DNA from: Sphingomonas prati
GTDB lineage: Bacteria > Pseudomonadota > Alphaproteobacteria > Sphingomonadales > Sphingomonadaceae
Assembly: GCF_014643515.1 (NCBI RefSeq)
Contig: NZ_BMJP01000003.1
Coordinates: forward strand, 124,001 to 188,000
DNA length: 64,000 bases
Direction of reading: 5' to 3'
Position 1 is the stretch's first letter, and each line of letters starts with the position of its first letter. Below are positions 28,551 through 37,745 of this stretch, one piece after another. Made by a program: the position numbers and the translations under genes. Under the pieces are notes generated by a model that was not told where the DNA came from, searched no databases, and worked only from the letters and a program-made list of their open reading frames with translations.

Positions 28551-30644
28551 TTGCCCGTTCTCAAAGCTCTCGGTCTGCGTAAGGCCAAGTCCTCCGACAT
28601 CGCGGACGCCCTGCTGATCCGCGCGCGCGCCGCCCAGGGGGAAGAGCGCTTCGTCGATAGCGCCGTCCTGTACCAGGAGGCGTTGCTGCTCGCGCCGGGT
28701 AATCGAGGCGCACATGTTCAGTGCGGCCACATGCTGAAGGAATCCGGACGCTACGAAGAGGCGGAGGCGCATTATCTGGCCGCCCGCAATTTGCGTACCG
28801 GAGACGCGGATCTGGAGGTGCAGTTCGGGCACCTCTACAAGCTGTCCGGACGGATTGCCGACGCACAGGCCGCCTACAAACAAGCCCTGGCACTGAAGCC
28901 CGGCTGGGCCGTTCCAGAAGAAGAGTTGTCGCATCTTGCCAAAGCCGGATGGCGTGGGCGACGAACCGATGCGGCGCCGCTCGACACGCGACTGGTAACG
29001 GGTGACGGTCCGGACGCGGACGTCGTTATCGAATCGCTTCGCGTCGGTCCCGATCTATCGAATTTGGTCCCGGCCCTGGTCCCGCGAACCAGCGACACCA
29101 TGCTTCACGAACATCGGGACCATATCGAGGTCCGCCGGCTCGGTCACACCGAACCCAGCTTCTGGGGCGATGCGCGGACCTTGCGCGGTGTGGAAGCAGT
29201 TCGCGGTTTCGTGATTTCCGGCAGACCGATCGACCATCTCCAGATCATCATGAGCGGCCTGACGCTTTATCGTGGTCCGGTGAAAGGCGGGTATAATCTG
29301 GCGTTCGAAATCGAACCGGATCTCCGCAAGAAGTACGTATTCAACGTCTGGCTTGACTTCGCCGTCTTTGCGAATGGTCGCTATGCGATCGAGCTGCGTT
29401 TTTTCGACATCGACGGGAACGCACGTTCTTTTCACGACCGGGTGGTGGTGGCGGACCCGCTGGTCGAGGCCGACTATCCGACGTCCGATGCAGTTGTGGA
29501 GATCGATCGGACGGAGCCGCGTACCGTGGTCGAAAAGGTCAACGCGCGCGGATCGATGGTTCGCCCCGCCGAACGCAGCCTGTTCCCCACCCCGCCGCGC
29601 AACATCCTCGTCATGCGGACCGACCAGCTCGGCGACATGGTGTCGTCGATCCCGGCCATGCTGCGCTTACGCGAACTGTTTCCGGACGCGAACATCGTCG
29701 GCTTGCTGACGATCGCGAACGAGGCCTTCGCCAAGACGCTGAACATCTTCGACGAGATCATCGTCGCCGATTTTCCCGACGATCCGGTCGAACGCCGCCG
29801 GCTGATGCCGCTCAACGTCCAGCAGGCGTTGCGCGCGCGGCTGGCGCCCTACGCCTTCGATATCGCGCTGGATCTGGCGCAATCAAGCGTGTCGCGGCCG
29901 TTGCTGCGGCTGGCCGGCGCACGCTTCACGCTGGGGGTCGGCGAATCTGAATGGCCATGGCTCTCCGCCAATTTCGTGTTCAACACGCATGATCCGCTCA
30001 CCAATCTCGACATCGTTCCGCATTCGACGAAGGTCCTGGCGATGATCGAATCGCTCGGTGCGGTGACCCGGACGAGCGCGAAGGTAATGCGCCGCGCGGA
30101 CCTGTCGCGCGCGCAACTGGCGGCGTACGGGATCGGTCCGGACGAACCCTATGTCGTGCTGCACGCCGGCGCGCGCGTGGTGTTCAGCCGCTGGCCGCAC
30201 TATCCGGCGCTGGCCCGGATGATCCTCGACCGGACCGGTCACAAGGTCGTGATGCTGACCGAGGATGCCGGCGTCCGCGCGACGCTGCCAGCCGAACTGC
30301 TCGCGTCCGACCGGTTCGTTTTCCTCGACCAGCGGCTGCCGTTCGACGATTTCGACGCGATCATCTCGTTCTGCGACGCGATGGTCGGGAATGATTCCGG
30401 GCCGAAGCATCTCGCGTCGCTCCGCGGCGTCAACATCGTCACGCTGTTCACCAACCGCATCAACTGGACGGAATGGGGCCAGGAAATGGGCGGCAAGATC
30501 ATGACGCGGCGCGTCCCCTGCGCGGGTTGCCTGATCTTTCACGACGAAGACGAATGCGGGGCGGACTTCGCCTGCATCGTCCTGATTTCCCCGGAGGAAG
30601 TGTTCGGCGCGATCGCTGAATATCTGGGGGTTTCCGCTGGCTGA
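28551..30644 (+). CDS. TPR - beta-module - GT9 glycosyltransferase (paralog)
   Basis: 697 residues with the same architecture as the protein at 21257. TPR-like repeats lie at about 20-130 (RFVDSAVLYQEALLLAP, RYEEAEAHYLAARNLR, ADAQAAYKQALALKP). A beta-module lies at about 190-310 (SFWGDARTLRGVEAVRG, KYVFNVWLDFAVFANGRYAI). The GT9 part runs from about 345 (ILVMRTDQLGDMVSSIPAM, VLHAGARVVFSRWPHY, MVGNDSGPKHLASLRG) and ends with CAGC-x8-C-x5-C. The start is TTG 28551, supported by an AAGGA site 6 bases upstream. The 120-bp gap before it contains a TTGACA but no good -10. Probable capsule heptosyltransferase-like enzyme. Confidence 0.82.
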   Translation: MPVLKALGLRKAKSSDIADALLIRARAAQGEERFVDSAVLYQEALLLAPGNRGAHVQCGHMLKESGRYEEAEAHYLAARNLRTGDADLEVQFGHLYKLSGRIADAQAAYKQALALKPGWAVPEEELSHLAKAGWRGRRTDAAPLDTRLVTGDGPDADVVIESLRVGPDLSNLVPALVPRTSDTMLHEHRDHIEVRRLGHTEPSFWGDARTLRGVEAVRGFVISGRPIDHLQIIMSGLTLYRGPVKGGYNLAFEIEPDLRKKYVFNVWLDFAVFANGRYAIELRFFDIDGNARSFHDRVVVADPLVEADYPTSDAVVEIDRTEPRTVVEKVNARGSMVRPAERSLFPTPPRNILVMRTDQLGDMVSSIPAMLRLRELFPDANIVGLLTIANEAFAKTLNIFDEIIVADFPDDPVERRRLMPLNVQQALRARLAPYAFDIALDLAQSSVSRPLLRLAGARFTLGVGESEWPWLSANFVFNTHDPLTNLDIVPHSTKVLAMIESLGAVTRTSAKVMRRADLSRAQLAAYGIGPDEPYVVLHAGARVVFSRWPHYPALARMILDRTGHKVVMLTEDAGVRATLPAELLASDRFVFLDQRLPFDDFDAIISFCDAMVGNDSGPKHLASLRGVNIVTLFTNRINWTEWGQEMGGKIMTRRVPCAGCLIFHDEDECGADFACIVLISPEEVFGAIAEYLGVSAG

Positions 30645-30701
30645 TCGGACAAGATCCTCGCAAGATCTGCCCGGGGCGGCCCCCGCATTGCGGCCCGGGA
30701 T

Positions 30702-32363
30702 ATGATCGACCCGCACACCGCGGACCGGACGACGGATGAGGACGAAGCGAACATGCTTGCCTTGCAACACGCCGCAGATGCCGCCGGCCTCGCTCCCGAA
30801 CTCCTGCCCGGTCGCGCCCCCGTGCATCACGACAACCGGGAACGGGTTGAGATCATGCAGCTCGGACGGCAGGAGCGGAGCCATTGGGGTATGGTTGCGA
30901 CGCTGCGCGGAATCGAGGCTGTTCGGGGGGCCTGCTTCGCGCGACGGAGCCTGCACCGTATGGACTTGCTGCTCGACGGGATCAGGATCTGCTGCGTCGC
31001 GCTCGATCGTGGGACCCATGTTCCAGGTTCGGATCGCCTGTCGCGCCACGTTTTCAACGTCTGGGTCGACTTCGGCGATCTGACATCCGGCCGCCACGAT
31101 CTTGAACTGCGGTTTTTTGACGACGACGACACTGCCAGTGTGCGTACGCACCACGAACGGGTCGTCGTCGCGACCCCGCTGGATGAGGCGACGTTCGCGA
31201 ACAGCGACGCCGTGCTCCATCTCCCTCCCGGAGACGGTCCGTTGGAGACGCGCGTCGCCGCCCGACCCACGATGGTCCGCCCAGCCCGGCGTCCGCCGCT
31301 CCTCCAACCGCCCCGCGCCGTTCTGGTTCAGCGAATGGACCAGCTTGGCGACCTTGCGATTTCGGTTCCGGCGCTTCTGCGGCTGCGGGCGCTGTTCCCG
31401 GACGCACGCATTGTCGGTCTCGTCACCCCGGCCAATGCGGACCTTGCGCGCACGATGACGGTGTTCGACGATATCGTGGTGGCCGAATTTCCGGACGGCA
31501 CCGGGGCCGGACACCGGGTCATGACACTGACGGACCAGATCGCGTTACGCGACCGACTGGCCGGTTTCGCGTTCGAGATCGCCATCGATCTTTCGGAGAG
31601 CAGTGCCTCGCGCGCGCTGCTCCCGCTGTCCGGCGCGCCCTTCCTGTATGGCTTCGGCAGTGGCGAGTTCCGCTATCTGACCGCGCAGGTCGAAGGTTAC
31701 ACGCATGATCGATCGAACCGCCACGAAACCGTGCCGCATGGTCTCAAGCTGGTCGCGCTAGTCGAGTGGCTCGCGACGCTGCTCGGCGACCATGCTGTGG
31801 TCGTCCGTCGTCCTGAACTGGATCGTGCGCGGCTCGGGACGTTCGGGATCGGCGAGGCGGAGCGGTATGTCGTGTTGCACGACGGGGCCAGGCTGCCGTT
31901 CGCGCGCTGGCAGCACTATGCGGATTTGGCGACCATGGTGCAGGCGGAGACCGGGCTGCGGGTCGTGCTGATCACCGACGGCTCTGCCCATGATGCCGAC
32001 GACGGCATCGTCCGGATCGGCGGACGCATCCCGTTCGATGATTTTGATGCGCTACTGTCGTTCTGCGATGCGTTCGTCGGCAACGATTCGGGGCCGAAGC
32101 ATCTCGCGGCGCTGCGCGGCGTCCCCGTCATCAGCCTGCATATGGCGCGCACGAACTGGGGCGAGTGGGGTCAGGAAGGACGCGGTGTGATCCTGAGCCG
32201 CAAGGTGCCGTGCGCCGGTTGCCTGATCGCCCAAGACCCCGGCCTGTGCGGCAAGCAGTTTGCGTGCATTACCGACATCGCCCCGCGCGAAGTCCTCGCC
32301 GCCCTGCAGGACATCCTCGGTGCGTCGCTTGGTTGCGCCAATGCCGGGGCGAACCTATCGTGA
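30702..32363 (+). CDS. Beta-module - GT9 glycosyltransferase lacking TPRs (paralog)
   Basis: 553 residues. This third member of the family lacks the N-terminal TPR block. It starts at ATG 30702 and goes almost directly into the beta-module (SHWGMVATLRGIEAVRG, RHVFNVWVDFGDLTSGRHDL), then the GT9 fold (AVLVQRMDQLGDLAISVPAL, VLHDGARLPFARWQHY, FVGNDSGPKHLAALRG) and the terminal Cys set CAGC-x8-C-x5-C. It is 57 bp downstream of the paralog at 28551, and its stop overlaps the helical-protein start at 32360 (GTGA), repeating the 23305 junction. Closer overall to the 21257 protein than to 28551 in several blocks (for example LSE(S)xASR). Confidence 0.82.
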   Translation: MIDPHTADRTTDEDEANMLALQHAADAAGLAPELLPGRAPVHHDNRERVEIMQLGRQERSHWGMVATLRGIEAVRGACFARRSLHRMDLLLDGIRICCVALDRGTHVPGSDRLSRHVFNVWVDFGDLTSGRHDLELRFFDDDDTASVRTHHERVVVATPLDEATFANSDAVLHLPPGDGPLETRVAARPTMVRPARRPPLLQPPRAVLVQRMDQLGDLAISVPALLRLRALFPDARIVGLVTPANADLARTMTVFDDIVVAEFPDGTGAGHRVMTLTDQIALRDRLAGFAFEIAIDLSESSASRALLPLSGAPFLYGFGSGEFRYLTAQVEGYTHDRSNRHETVPHGLKLVALVEWLATLLGDHAVVVRRPELDRARLGTFGIGEAERYVVLHDGARLPFARWQHYADLATMVQAETGLRVVLITDGSAHDADDGIVRIGGRIPFDDFDALLSFCDAFVGNDSGPKHLAALRGVPVISLHMARTNWGEWGQEGRGVILSRKVPCAGCLIAQDPGLCGKQFACITDIAPREVLAALQDILGASLGCANAGANLS

Positions 32364-33682
32364 CACTCCCTGCAACCAGTTCGGTAGGACGGATTTTGTC
32401 AGAAAAAACGTTGGCTTTCGCCCAACCGGGCCGTTCCGGTCCGCCCGACGGGGGCGTCGTCAATCGCCTCGTCCACCGCGCACTGGTCGCGCTGGCTCAC
32501 GGTGTGCCCTCGATCCAAGACGAAATCGACTGCGCCGACCTTCTTGTTGCGAGTGGTTACGAAGCAGAAGCCCGACGGCTTCACGACCTGATCGATCTGC
32601 GCCGTGGCCTGTGGCCCGCCGGGCCGGCGACCCGCGATGCCGGACGCCCGGGCGGGTCCGAGACATTCTCGCTGGAAATCGCAATCGCCGACCTGTCCCG
32701 CCTGATGATGATCGCCCCTCCTGTCATGACTTGCGAAGCCGGAGCGGAAGGCTTTGTCCTTCCGGTTTTGGGCATCGCCGAACCGGACGCCGCTCTCCTT
32801 TGCAGCGCATTGGTCTCGACGCTGTCCAGGCCGGAGGGTCCGGATACGCACCACGCGCTTGCGGCCATATTGGACGCGATCCGGGCCGAAATACTGGATC
32901 GTCCCGACACTCCGGCTGATCTGGTCGGCCAACCGGTGTCGACGCTCGTCTCCTACGCCGTTGTCGCCGGGTTGCGCGACTGGACTCTGGCGCATCATGA
33001 CCTTGCCTATGCGCCGTTCGGGTCGGCCGCCCTGCTCCATGCCGCCGCGCGGTGCCGTGCGGGTGGGCTCGGACCCTGGCTGGACAATGTGCCGCTGCTG
33101 TTGCGCACCAGCCAGGACGTGTTCGCGCTGGCGCGGATCGCGCAGGAACGGGCCGGACAGCCAATCGACGACGACGCGCTGGAACGCTGGTCCGGCCTGC
33201 TCGCGCTCAGCCTCGATCCCGGAATGCAGCTCGACATCATCGACGATCTCGGAGACCGTGGGATGCAGCGCGCGTTGCGCCAGCTATTGTCCGACATCAT
33301 CCGCGCGCCCGGCCGCGCCCTGGAACGCGAAATGCTCTGGCGAATCCGCGATGCCGGAATCGACAATGGAGATTACGACCTGGCGACGGGGGCCCAGCGA
33401 CGGCTTGCGACGCGCGATCCGCACAGCCGTGTCGAATGGATGGTGCTGGGTGAAGTGCAGGCCAGCGGCGGTGACTATGACGGGGCCGAACGGTCATTGC
33501 GGACGGCGCTGTCGCTGGAACCCGACGACCGGCCGACCATAGAGCGGCTTGACGCAGTGCTGACGCGCAACTTCGCCGGCTTTGCGATCCGGACCGGGTT
33601 CGGTTCGTCGCGAGACCGCATCCTGCGCCGGACCGCAAGGCTCGAACGGTTCGCGGCGGCTTCCGGCAAGACGAAGTCGTGA
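32360..33682 (+). CDS. Helical protein of unknown function, coupled to GT9 (copy 2)
   Basis: 440 residues from GTG 32360, overlapping the GT9 stop as GTGA. Paralog of the 23305 protein: HHDLAYAPFGSAALLHAAAR around residue 212, GLGPWLDN, helical repeats EWMVLGEVQASGGDYDGAE and SLRTALSLEPDDRPTIERL, and the tail TGFGSSRDRILRR. The first 110 residues differ from the paralog (SIQDEIDCADLLVASGYEAEARR). It has no signal peptide, membrane helix or catalytic motif. Its own stop overlaps the next gene (GTGA at 33679), so GT9, this protein and the phosphatase form one coupled chain. Confidence 0.75.
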   Translation: MTLPATSSVGRILSEKTLAFAQPGRSGPPDGGVVNRLVHRALVALAHGVPSIQDEIDCADLLVASGYEAEARRLHDLIDLRRGLWPAGPATRDAGRPGGSETFSLEIAIADLSRLMMIAPPVMTCEAGAEGFVLPVLGIAEPDAALLCSALVSTLSRPEGPDTHHALAAILDAIRAEILDRPDTPADLVGQPVSTLVSYAVVAGLRDWTLAHHDLAYAPFGSAALLHAAARCRAGGLGPWLDNVPLLLRTSQDVFALARIAQERAGQPIDDDALERWSGLLALSLDPGMQLDIIDDLGDRGMQRALRQLLSDIIRAPGRALEREMLWRIRDAGIDNGDYDLATGAQRRLATRDPHSRVEWMVLGEVQASGGDYDGAERSLRTALSLEPDDRPTIERLDAVLTRNFAGFAIRTGFGSSRDRILRRTARLERFAAASGKTKS

Positions 33683-34758
33683 GCGCGGACGAAGGAGCGC
33701 GGACCGTTCGCCAGATCGTTTTGCTCTGCCTCGATCGGGAGATGTCCTACCTCGCCCCGATCGACGATATCCCGTTGCTGCAACTGTTGGTGCAGGAAGC
33801 GGGTCGCTACCGCGTCGACGACGTCCTGCTGCTCGCTCAGCCCGGGATCGCCGGGCTGGATGCATTCGCAGCGGCCCTGCCCGCCCAACTGCACCGGCCG
33901 CTCTCGATCCGGGTGGAACGCAGCACCCTGCCCCCCCACGCTGCGTTGCAGGCCGCCTCACCGCTGCTGCACGACCGGTTCCATGTCATGGACGGCAGCC
34001 TGTGGGCCGAGGTCGATCTGGACCGCCTGAGCGCCCTGGCCCGGACCGGAAGCGCCATTGCGATGGCCCGGCGCGACGATGACAATTCCGCCGTTCCGGT
34101 TGCGGTCTGCCTGATGCGTCAGGATCTCGACCGTCTGACCCCCGCGTCGTCCGCCATTCCCGTACCGACGGACGGATCGGCGACGCTGGTCGTGAACGGT
34201 CCTGTCTGCGCGGTCGGTCCCGGCAGCCACCTGACGACACACCGGGCGCAGCGCCGGAAGCCCGCGGTGTTCCTCGATCGCGACGGCGTCCTCAACATCG
34301 ACCATGGCTATATCGGCAGCATCGACCGGCTCGTCTGGATGCCGGGCGCAGCCGACGCCGTCCGGTTGCTCAACGAACGGGGCTATTATGTGTTCGTGGT
34401 CACCAACCAGTCGGGCATCGGCCGCGGTCTGTTCAGCGACGCGGCGTATTTCGAACTTCGCCGCGAGATGCATGATACGCTGGCTGCGGCCGGTGCGCGG
34501 ATCGATGACGAGCGGCATTGCCCTTTTCATCCGGACGTCGCCGACCCCGCCTATCGCCGCGTGTCGTCCTGGCGGAAACCGGAACCCGGCATGCTGCTCG
34601 ACCTGATGGACGCCTGGCCCGTCGACCGTGCGCGCAGTTTCATGATCGGCGACAAATCAAGCGACATGGCCGCGGCCCGCAACGCCGGCATCGCCGGGCA
34701 CCTGTTCTCCGGCGACAACTTGCACGACTTCGTCGCCGGCATCCTGTCTCAATACTGA
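33679..34758 (+). CDS. GmhB-like HAD phosphatase fused to nucleotidyltransferase-like domain
   Basis: 359 residues from GTG 33679 (GTGA overlap). The C-terminal part (about 190-359) is a HAD-IIIA phosphatase of the GmhB/histidinol-phosphatase type: nucleophile VFLDRDGVLN, VVTNQSGIGRG, a Cys/His cluster HCPFHPD, the lysine in SWRKPEPGM, and FMIGDKSSDM. GmhB removes the 1-phosphate from heptose 1,7-bisphosphate. The classical zinc loop is reduced: only one Cys and two His are evident. The N-terminal 185 residues look like a sugar nucleotidyltransferase fold (IDDIPLLQLLVQEAGRYRVD) without the GGxGTR loop, so probably catalytically dead. Fits heptose-donor synthesis with HldE. Confidence 0.8.
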   Translation: MSADEGARTVRQIVLLCLDREMSYLAPIDDIPLLQLLVQEAGRYRVDDVLLLAQPGIAGLDAFAAALPAQLHRPLSIRVERSTLPPHAALQAASPLLHDRFHVMDGSLWAEVDLDRLSALARTGSAIAMARRDDDNSAVPVAVCLMRQDLDRLTPASSAIPVPTDGSATLVVNGPVCAVGPGSHLTTHRAQRRKPAVFLDRDGVLNIDHGYIGSIDRLVWMPGAADAVRLLNERGYYVFVVTNQSGIGRGLFSDAAYFELRREMHDTLAAAGARIDDERHCPFHPDVADPAYRRVSSWRKPEPGMLLDLMDAWPVDRARSFMIGDKSSDMAAARNAGIAGHLFSGDNLHDFVAGILSQY

Positions 34759-34768
34759 AGGACATTGC

Positions 34769-35914
34769 ATGACGCTCTACTCGGACGCGTTCGCCGATCT
34801 GCGTGGCTGGCTGTTCGACGCCGCACTCCCGTTCGCGGTCGATGTCGGCGTCGATCCGGTTCATGGCGGCTTCTTCGAACGCTTCACCCCGACCGGTGAG
34901 CCGATCGGCGACCCGCGCCGCGCGCGCGTGGCCGGGCGCCAGGTCTATGTGTTCGCCACTGCCGAACGGCTCGGCTGGGGCAATCGTGCCCGTCCGATGA
35001 TGCGGCACGCGTTGACGTTTCTCGACCGGCATCTGGTCGATCCGGACGGCATTGTGGTGCCGACCGTCGCCCCGGACGGCACGATCGTGAAGGCGGGGTT
35101 CGACCTGTACGACCAAGCATTCGTCCTGTTCGGCCTCGCCGCCGCGGCCGCTGTGGGCGAGGACCCGGACGGCTTGCGCCAGCGTGCCCGCACGCTGCGC
35201 GACCGGATGGTCGCCGGCTGGTCGCATCCAGACACCGGGTTCGAGGAAGCGATGCCGCGCACGCTGCCGCTGAAGGCCAATCCTCACATGCACATGTTCG
35301 AGGCGGCGCTGGCGTGGGCGGCGATCGATCCGGATGGTGGCTGGGACACGCTCGCCGATACGCTTGCCGAACTGGCGCTGGCGCGGTTCATCAACCCCGC
35401 GAACGGGTCGCTCCGCGAATATTATGACGGCGAATGGCGGTTCATCGACACGGCCGAGATGGACGTCGTGGAACCCGGTCATCAGTTCGAATGGGCGTGG
35501 TTGCTGATCCGCTGGGGCACGCTGCGCGACCGCGCGGATGCGATCGCCGCCGCACGCCGGCTGGTCGATCTGGCGGAGGCGCACGGCGTGTCGGCGGAAC
35601 AGGCGCTGGCCGTCAACGAACTGACGCCCGATCTGCAGGTCCGCGATCCGCGTCTCCGCCTCTGGCCGCAGACCGAACGGATCAAGGCGCATGTGGCACT
35701 TGCCGGCATCGCGCGCGACGCGGCCGAGCGGGATCGTGCGGAGGCCTCTGCAGCCGCCGCGACTAGCGGACTGTTGCGGTTCTTCGATCACCCGGTGCGT
35801 GGATCGTGGTGGGAGCATCTGGACGTCGATGGCCGCCCCATGGTGGAACCGGCTCGTCTCAGCAGCCTTTACCATATCGTCTGTGCCGCGGCAGTCCTGG
35901 CGGGGCACGATTAA
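34769..35914 (+). CDS. AGE-family epimerase/isomerase
   Basis: 381 residues, the length of N-acylglucosamine 2-epimerase / YihS-type (alpha/alpha)6-barrel enzymes that epimerise or isomerise sugars such as mannose/glucose or ManNAc/GlcNAc. Family features are GGFFERFTPTGEP near the start, ARVAGRQVYVFA with the Arg-rich active-site segment, KANPHMHMFEAALAW, MDVVEPGHQFEWAWLL with the catalytic His, and a late SSLYHIVCAA. ATG 34769, 10 bp after the phosphatase gene, so co-transcribed. It probably supplies or interconverts a sugar for the capsule. The substrate is not predictable. Confidence 0.87.
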   Translation: MTLYSDAFADLRGWLFDAALPFAVDVGVDPVHGGFFERFTPTGEPIGDPRRARVAGRQVYVFATAERLGWGNRARPMMRHALTFLDRHLVDPDGIVVPTVAPDGTIVKAGFDLYDQAFVLFGLAAAAAVGEDPDGLRQRARTLRDRMVAGWSHPDTGFEEAMPRTLPLKANPHMHMFEAALAWAAIDPDGGWDTLADTLAELALARFINPANGSLREYYDGEWRFIDTAEMDVVEPGHQFEWAWLLIRWGTLRDRADAIAAARRLVDLAEAHGVSAEQALAVNELTPDLQVRDPRLRLWPQTERIKAHVALAGIARDAAERDRAEASAAAATSGLLRFFDHPVRGSWWEHLDVDGRPMVEPARLSSLYHIVCAAAVLAGHD

Positions 35915-36101
35915 GATTTAAAGCCTACTGGCAATCGGTTGCTTGCTGCAATCGAAGTCGATAGGCGGCTGAGGCCAGAGGGCGCGATCGGGGAAAGCCG
36001 GGGAAACCTGGCGTACGGGGAGGTGCTTGAGTGGAACGAAGCAATCGATATCGGTGCACCGCCGCGCCGCGCAAGGCTGCGTCCCACGCTCGAGCCATAT
36101 C

Positions 36102-36674
36102 ATGACCGGTTCGCCTGTTCGCCTGATACACACGCGCCGGTTCGGCGATGACCGCGGCTGGTTCTCCGAAACCTACCGTGTGGATAAACTGGCCGCCGAG
36201 GGGATCACCGAAACGTTCGTGCAGGACAACCAGTCCTACTCGGTCCACACCGGCACGATCCGTGGCATCCATTTCCAGAAGCCACCGATGGCGCAGGGCA
36301 AGCTCGTCCGCTGCGTGCGCGGCAGCATCATGGACTATGCGGTCGACCTGCGGCGCGGATCGCCGACCTACGGCCAGCATCTTTCCGCGCGGCTCGATGC
36401 GCAGACCGGCGACCAGCTCTGGATCCCGGTCGGGTTCGGCCATGCGTTCGTGACACTCGAACCGGATGTCGAGGTCGCGTACAAGGTGACCCGCGTCTAT
36501 GCGCCCGAAACCGAAGGCGGCATCCGCTGGGACTGCCCCGTCATCGGTATCGACTGGCCGCTGCCGCCTGCCGGCGCTGCGCTGTCTGCCAAGGACATGA
36601 TCCTGCCGTCGCTTTCCGATTTCGACAGCCCCTTCGACTATGACGGCGTGCCGCTCGGCACCCTCAACGACTGA
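36102..36674 (+). CDS. rfbC: dTDP-4-dehydrorhamnose 3,5-epimerase
   Basis: Third step of dTDP-L-rhamnose synthesis, 190 residues from ATG 36102; a longer in-frame extension upstream is rejected as nonconserved. Cupin-fold hallmarks are [20 protein letters not shown], the catalytic His in [22 protein letters not shown], and [13 protein letters not shown] with the base Tyr region that follows. First of four rfb genes in order C-B-D-A. The 187-bp gap before it is relatively AT-rich just after the epimerase stop (TTAAGATTTAAAG) and may hold the operon promoter, though no clear -35/-10 pair was found. Confidence 0.95.
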   Translation: MTGSPVRLIHTRRFGDDRGWFSETYRVDKLAAEGITETFVQDNQSYSVHTGTIRGIHFQKPPMAQGKLVRCVRGSIMDYAVDLRRGSPTYGQHLSARLDAQTGDQLWIPVGFGHAFVTLEPDVEVAYKVTRVYAPETEGGIRWDCPVIGIDWPLPPAGAALSAKDMILPSLSDFDSPFDYDGVPLGTLND

Positions 36675-36684
36675 TTGGATCCTT

Positions 36685-37740
36685 ATGCGTATCTTGGTCA
36701 CCGGTGGCGCTGGTTTCATCGGCTCTGCCCTCATCCGCCACCTCATCCGCGACAGCGATCATGAGGTCCTGAACTTCGACAAGCTGACCTATGCCGGCGT
36801 GCTGACGTCGCTCGAACCGATCGACGCCGACCCACGCTACAGCTTCATCCAGGGCGACATCTGCGACGCGGACGCCGTGCGCACCGCGATCACGGAGTTC
36901 CGCCCCGACGTCATCGCCCATCTGGCGGCCGAGAGCCATGTCGACCGCTCGATCGACGGCCCCGGCGAATTCATCCAGACCAACATCGTCGGCACGTTCA
37001 ACATGCTGCAGCAGGCGCTCGGCTACTGGCGCGAGCTCGACGAAGCCGACCAGGCCGCATTCCGCTTCCACCACATCTCCACGGACGAGGTGTTCGGCTC
37101 GCTCGGCGACGAAGGCTATTTCACCGAGACGACGTCCTACGACCCGCGCTCGCCCTATTCCGCGTCGAAGGCGGCGTCCGACCATCTGGTCCGCGCGTGG
37201 CACGAAACCTACGGGCTGCCGACGCTGATCACCAATTGCTCGAACAATTACGGGCCGTATCACTTCCCAGAAAAGCTGATCCCGCTGATCATCATCCGCG
37301 CGCTCGCTGGCGATCCGCTGCCGGTCTACGGCGACGGCTCCAACGTCCGCGACTGGCTGTATGTCGAGGATCATGCCCGTGCATTGCGCCGCGTGTTCGA
37401 ACAGGGCGCGCCGGGCGAGACGTACAATGTCGGCGGCAACAGCGAGCGCCGCAACATCGATGTGGTCCGCACGATCTGCGAGACGCTCGACCGCGAAAGC
37501 CCGCGCGCCGACGGCAAGCCCTATGCCGACCAGATCGGGTTCGTGACCGACCGGCTCGGCCACGACCACCGCTACGCGATCGACGCATCGAAGATCCGCG
37601 CCGAACTCGGCTGGGAACCGATCGAGACGTTCGAGGACGGCATCGCCAAGACGGTGCGCTGGTATCTCGACAATCGCAGCTGGTGGCAGGCGATCCTCGA
37701 CCAGCGTTACGACACGGGCCGGCTCGGCAAGGGGAAATGA
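36685..37740 (+). CDS. rfbB: dTDP-glucose 4,6-dehydratase
   Basis: Second step of dTDP-L-rhamnose synthesis, 351 residues, an extended short-chain dehydrogenase. ATG 36685 gives [14 protein letters not shown] with the NAD-binding GGxGxx[16 protein letters not shown], the catalytic Thr-Asp-Glu in [11 protein letters not shown], the YSASKAASD Tyr-x3-Lys pair, [15 protein letters not shown] and [15 protein letters not shown] are all family signatures. It lies 10 bp after rfbC, and its stop lies immediately before or within the rfbD start region. Confidence 0.97.
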   Translation: MRILVTGGAGFIGSALIRHLIRDSDHEVLNFDKLTYAGVLTSLEPIDADPRYSFIQGDICDADAVRTAITEFRPDVIAHLAAESHVDRSIDGPGEFIQTNIVGTFNMLQQALGYWRELDEADQAAFRFHHISTDEVFGSLGDEGYFTETTSYDPRSPYSASKAASDHLVRAWHETYGLPTLITNCSNNYGPYHFPEKLIPLIIIRALAGDPLPVYGDGSNVRDWLYVEDHARALRRVFEQGAPGETYNVGGNSERRNIDVVRTICETLDRESPRADGKPYADQIGFVTDRLGHDHRYAIDASKIRAELGWEPIETFEDGIAKTVRWYLDNRSWWQAILDQRYDTGRLGKGK

Positions 37741-37745
37741 GCGCC

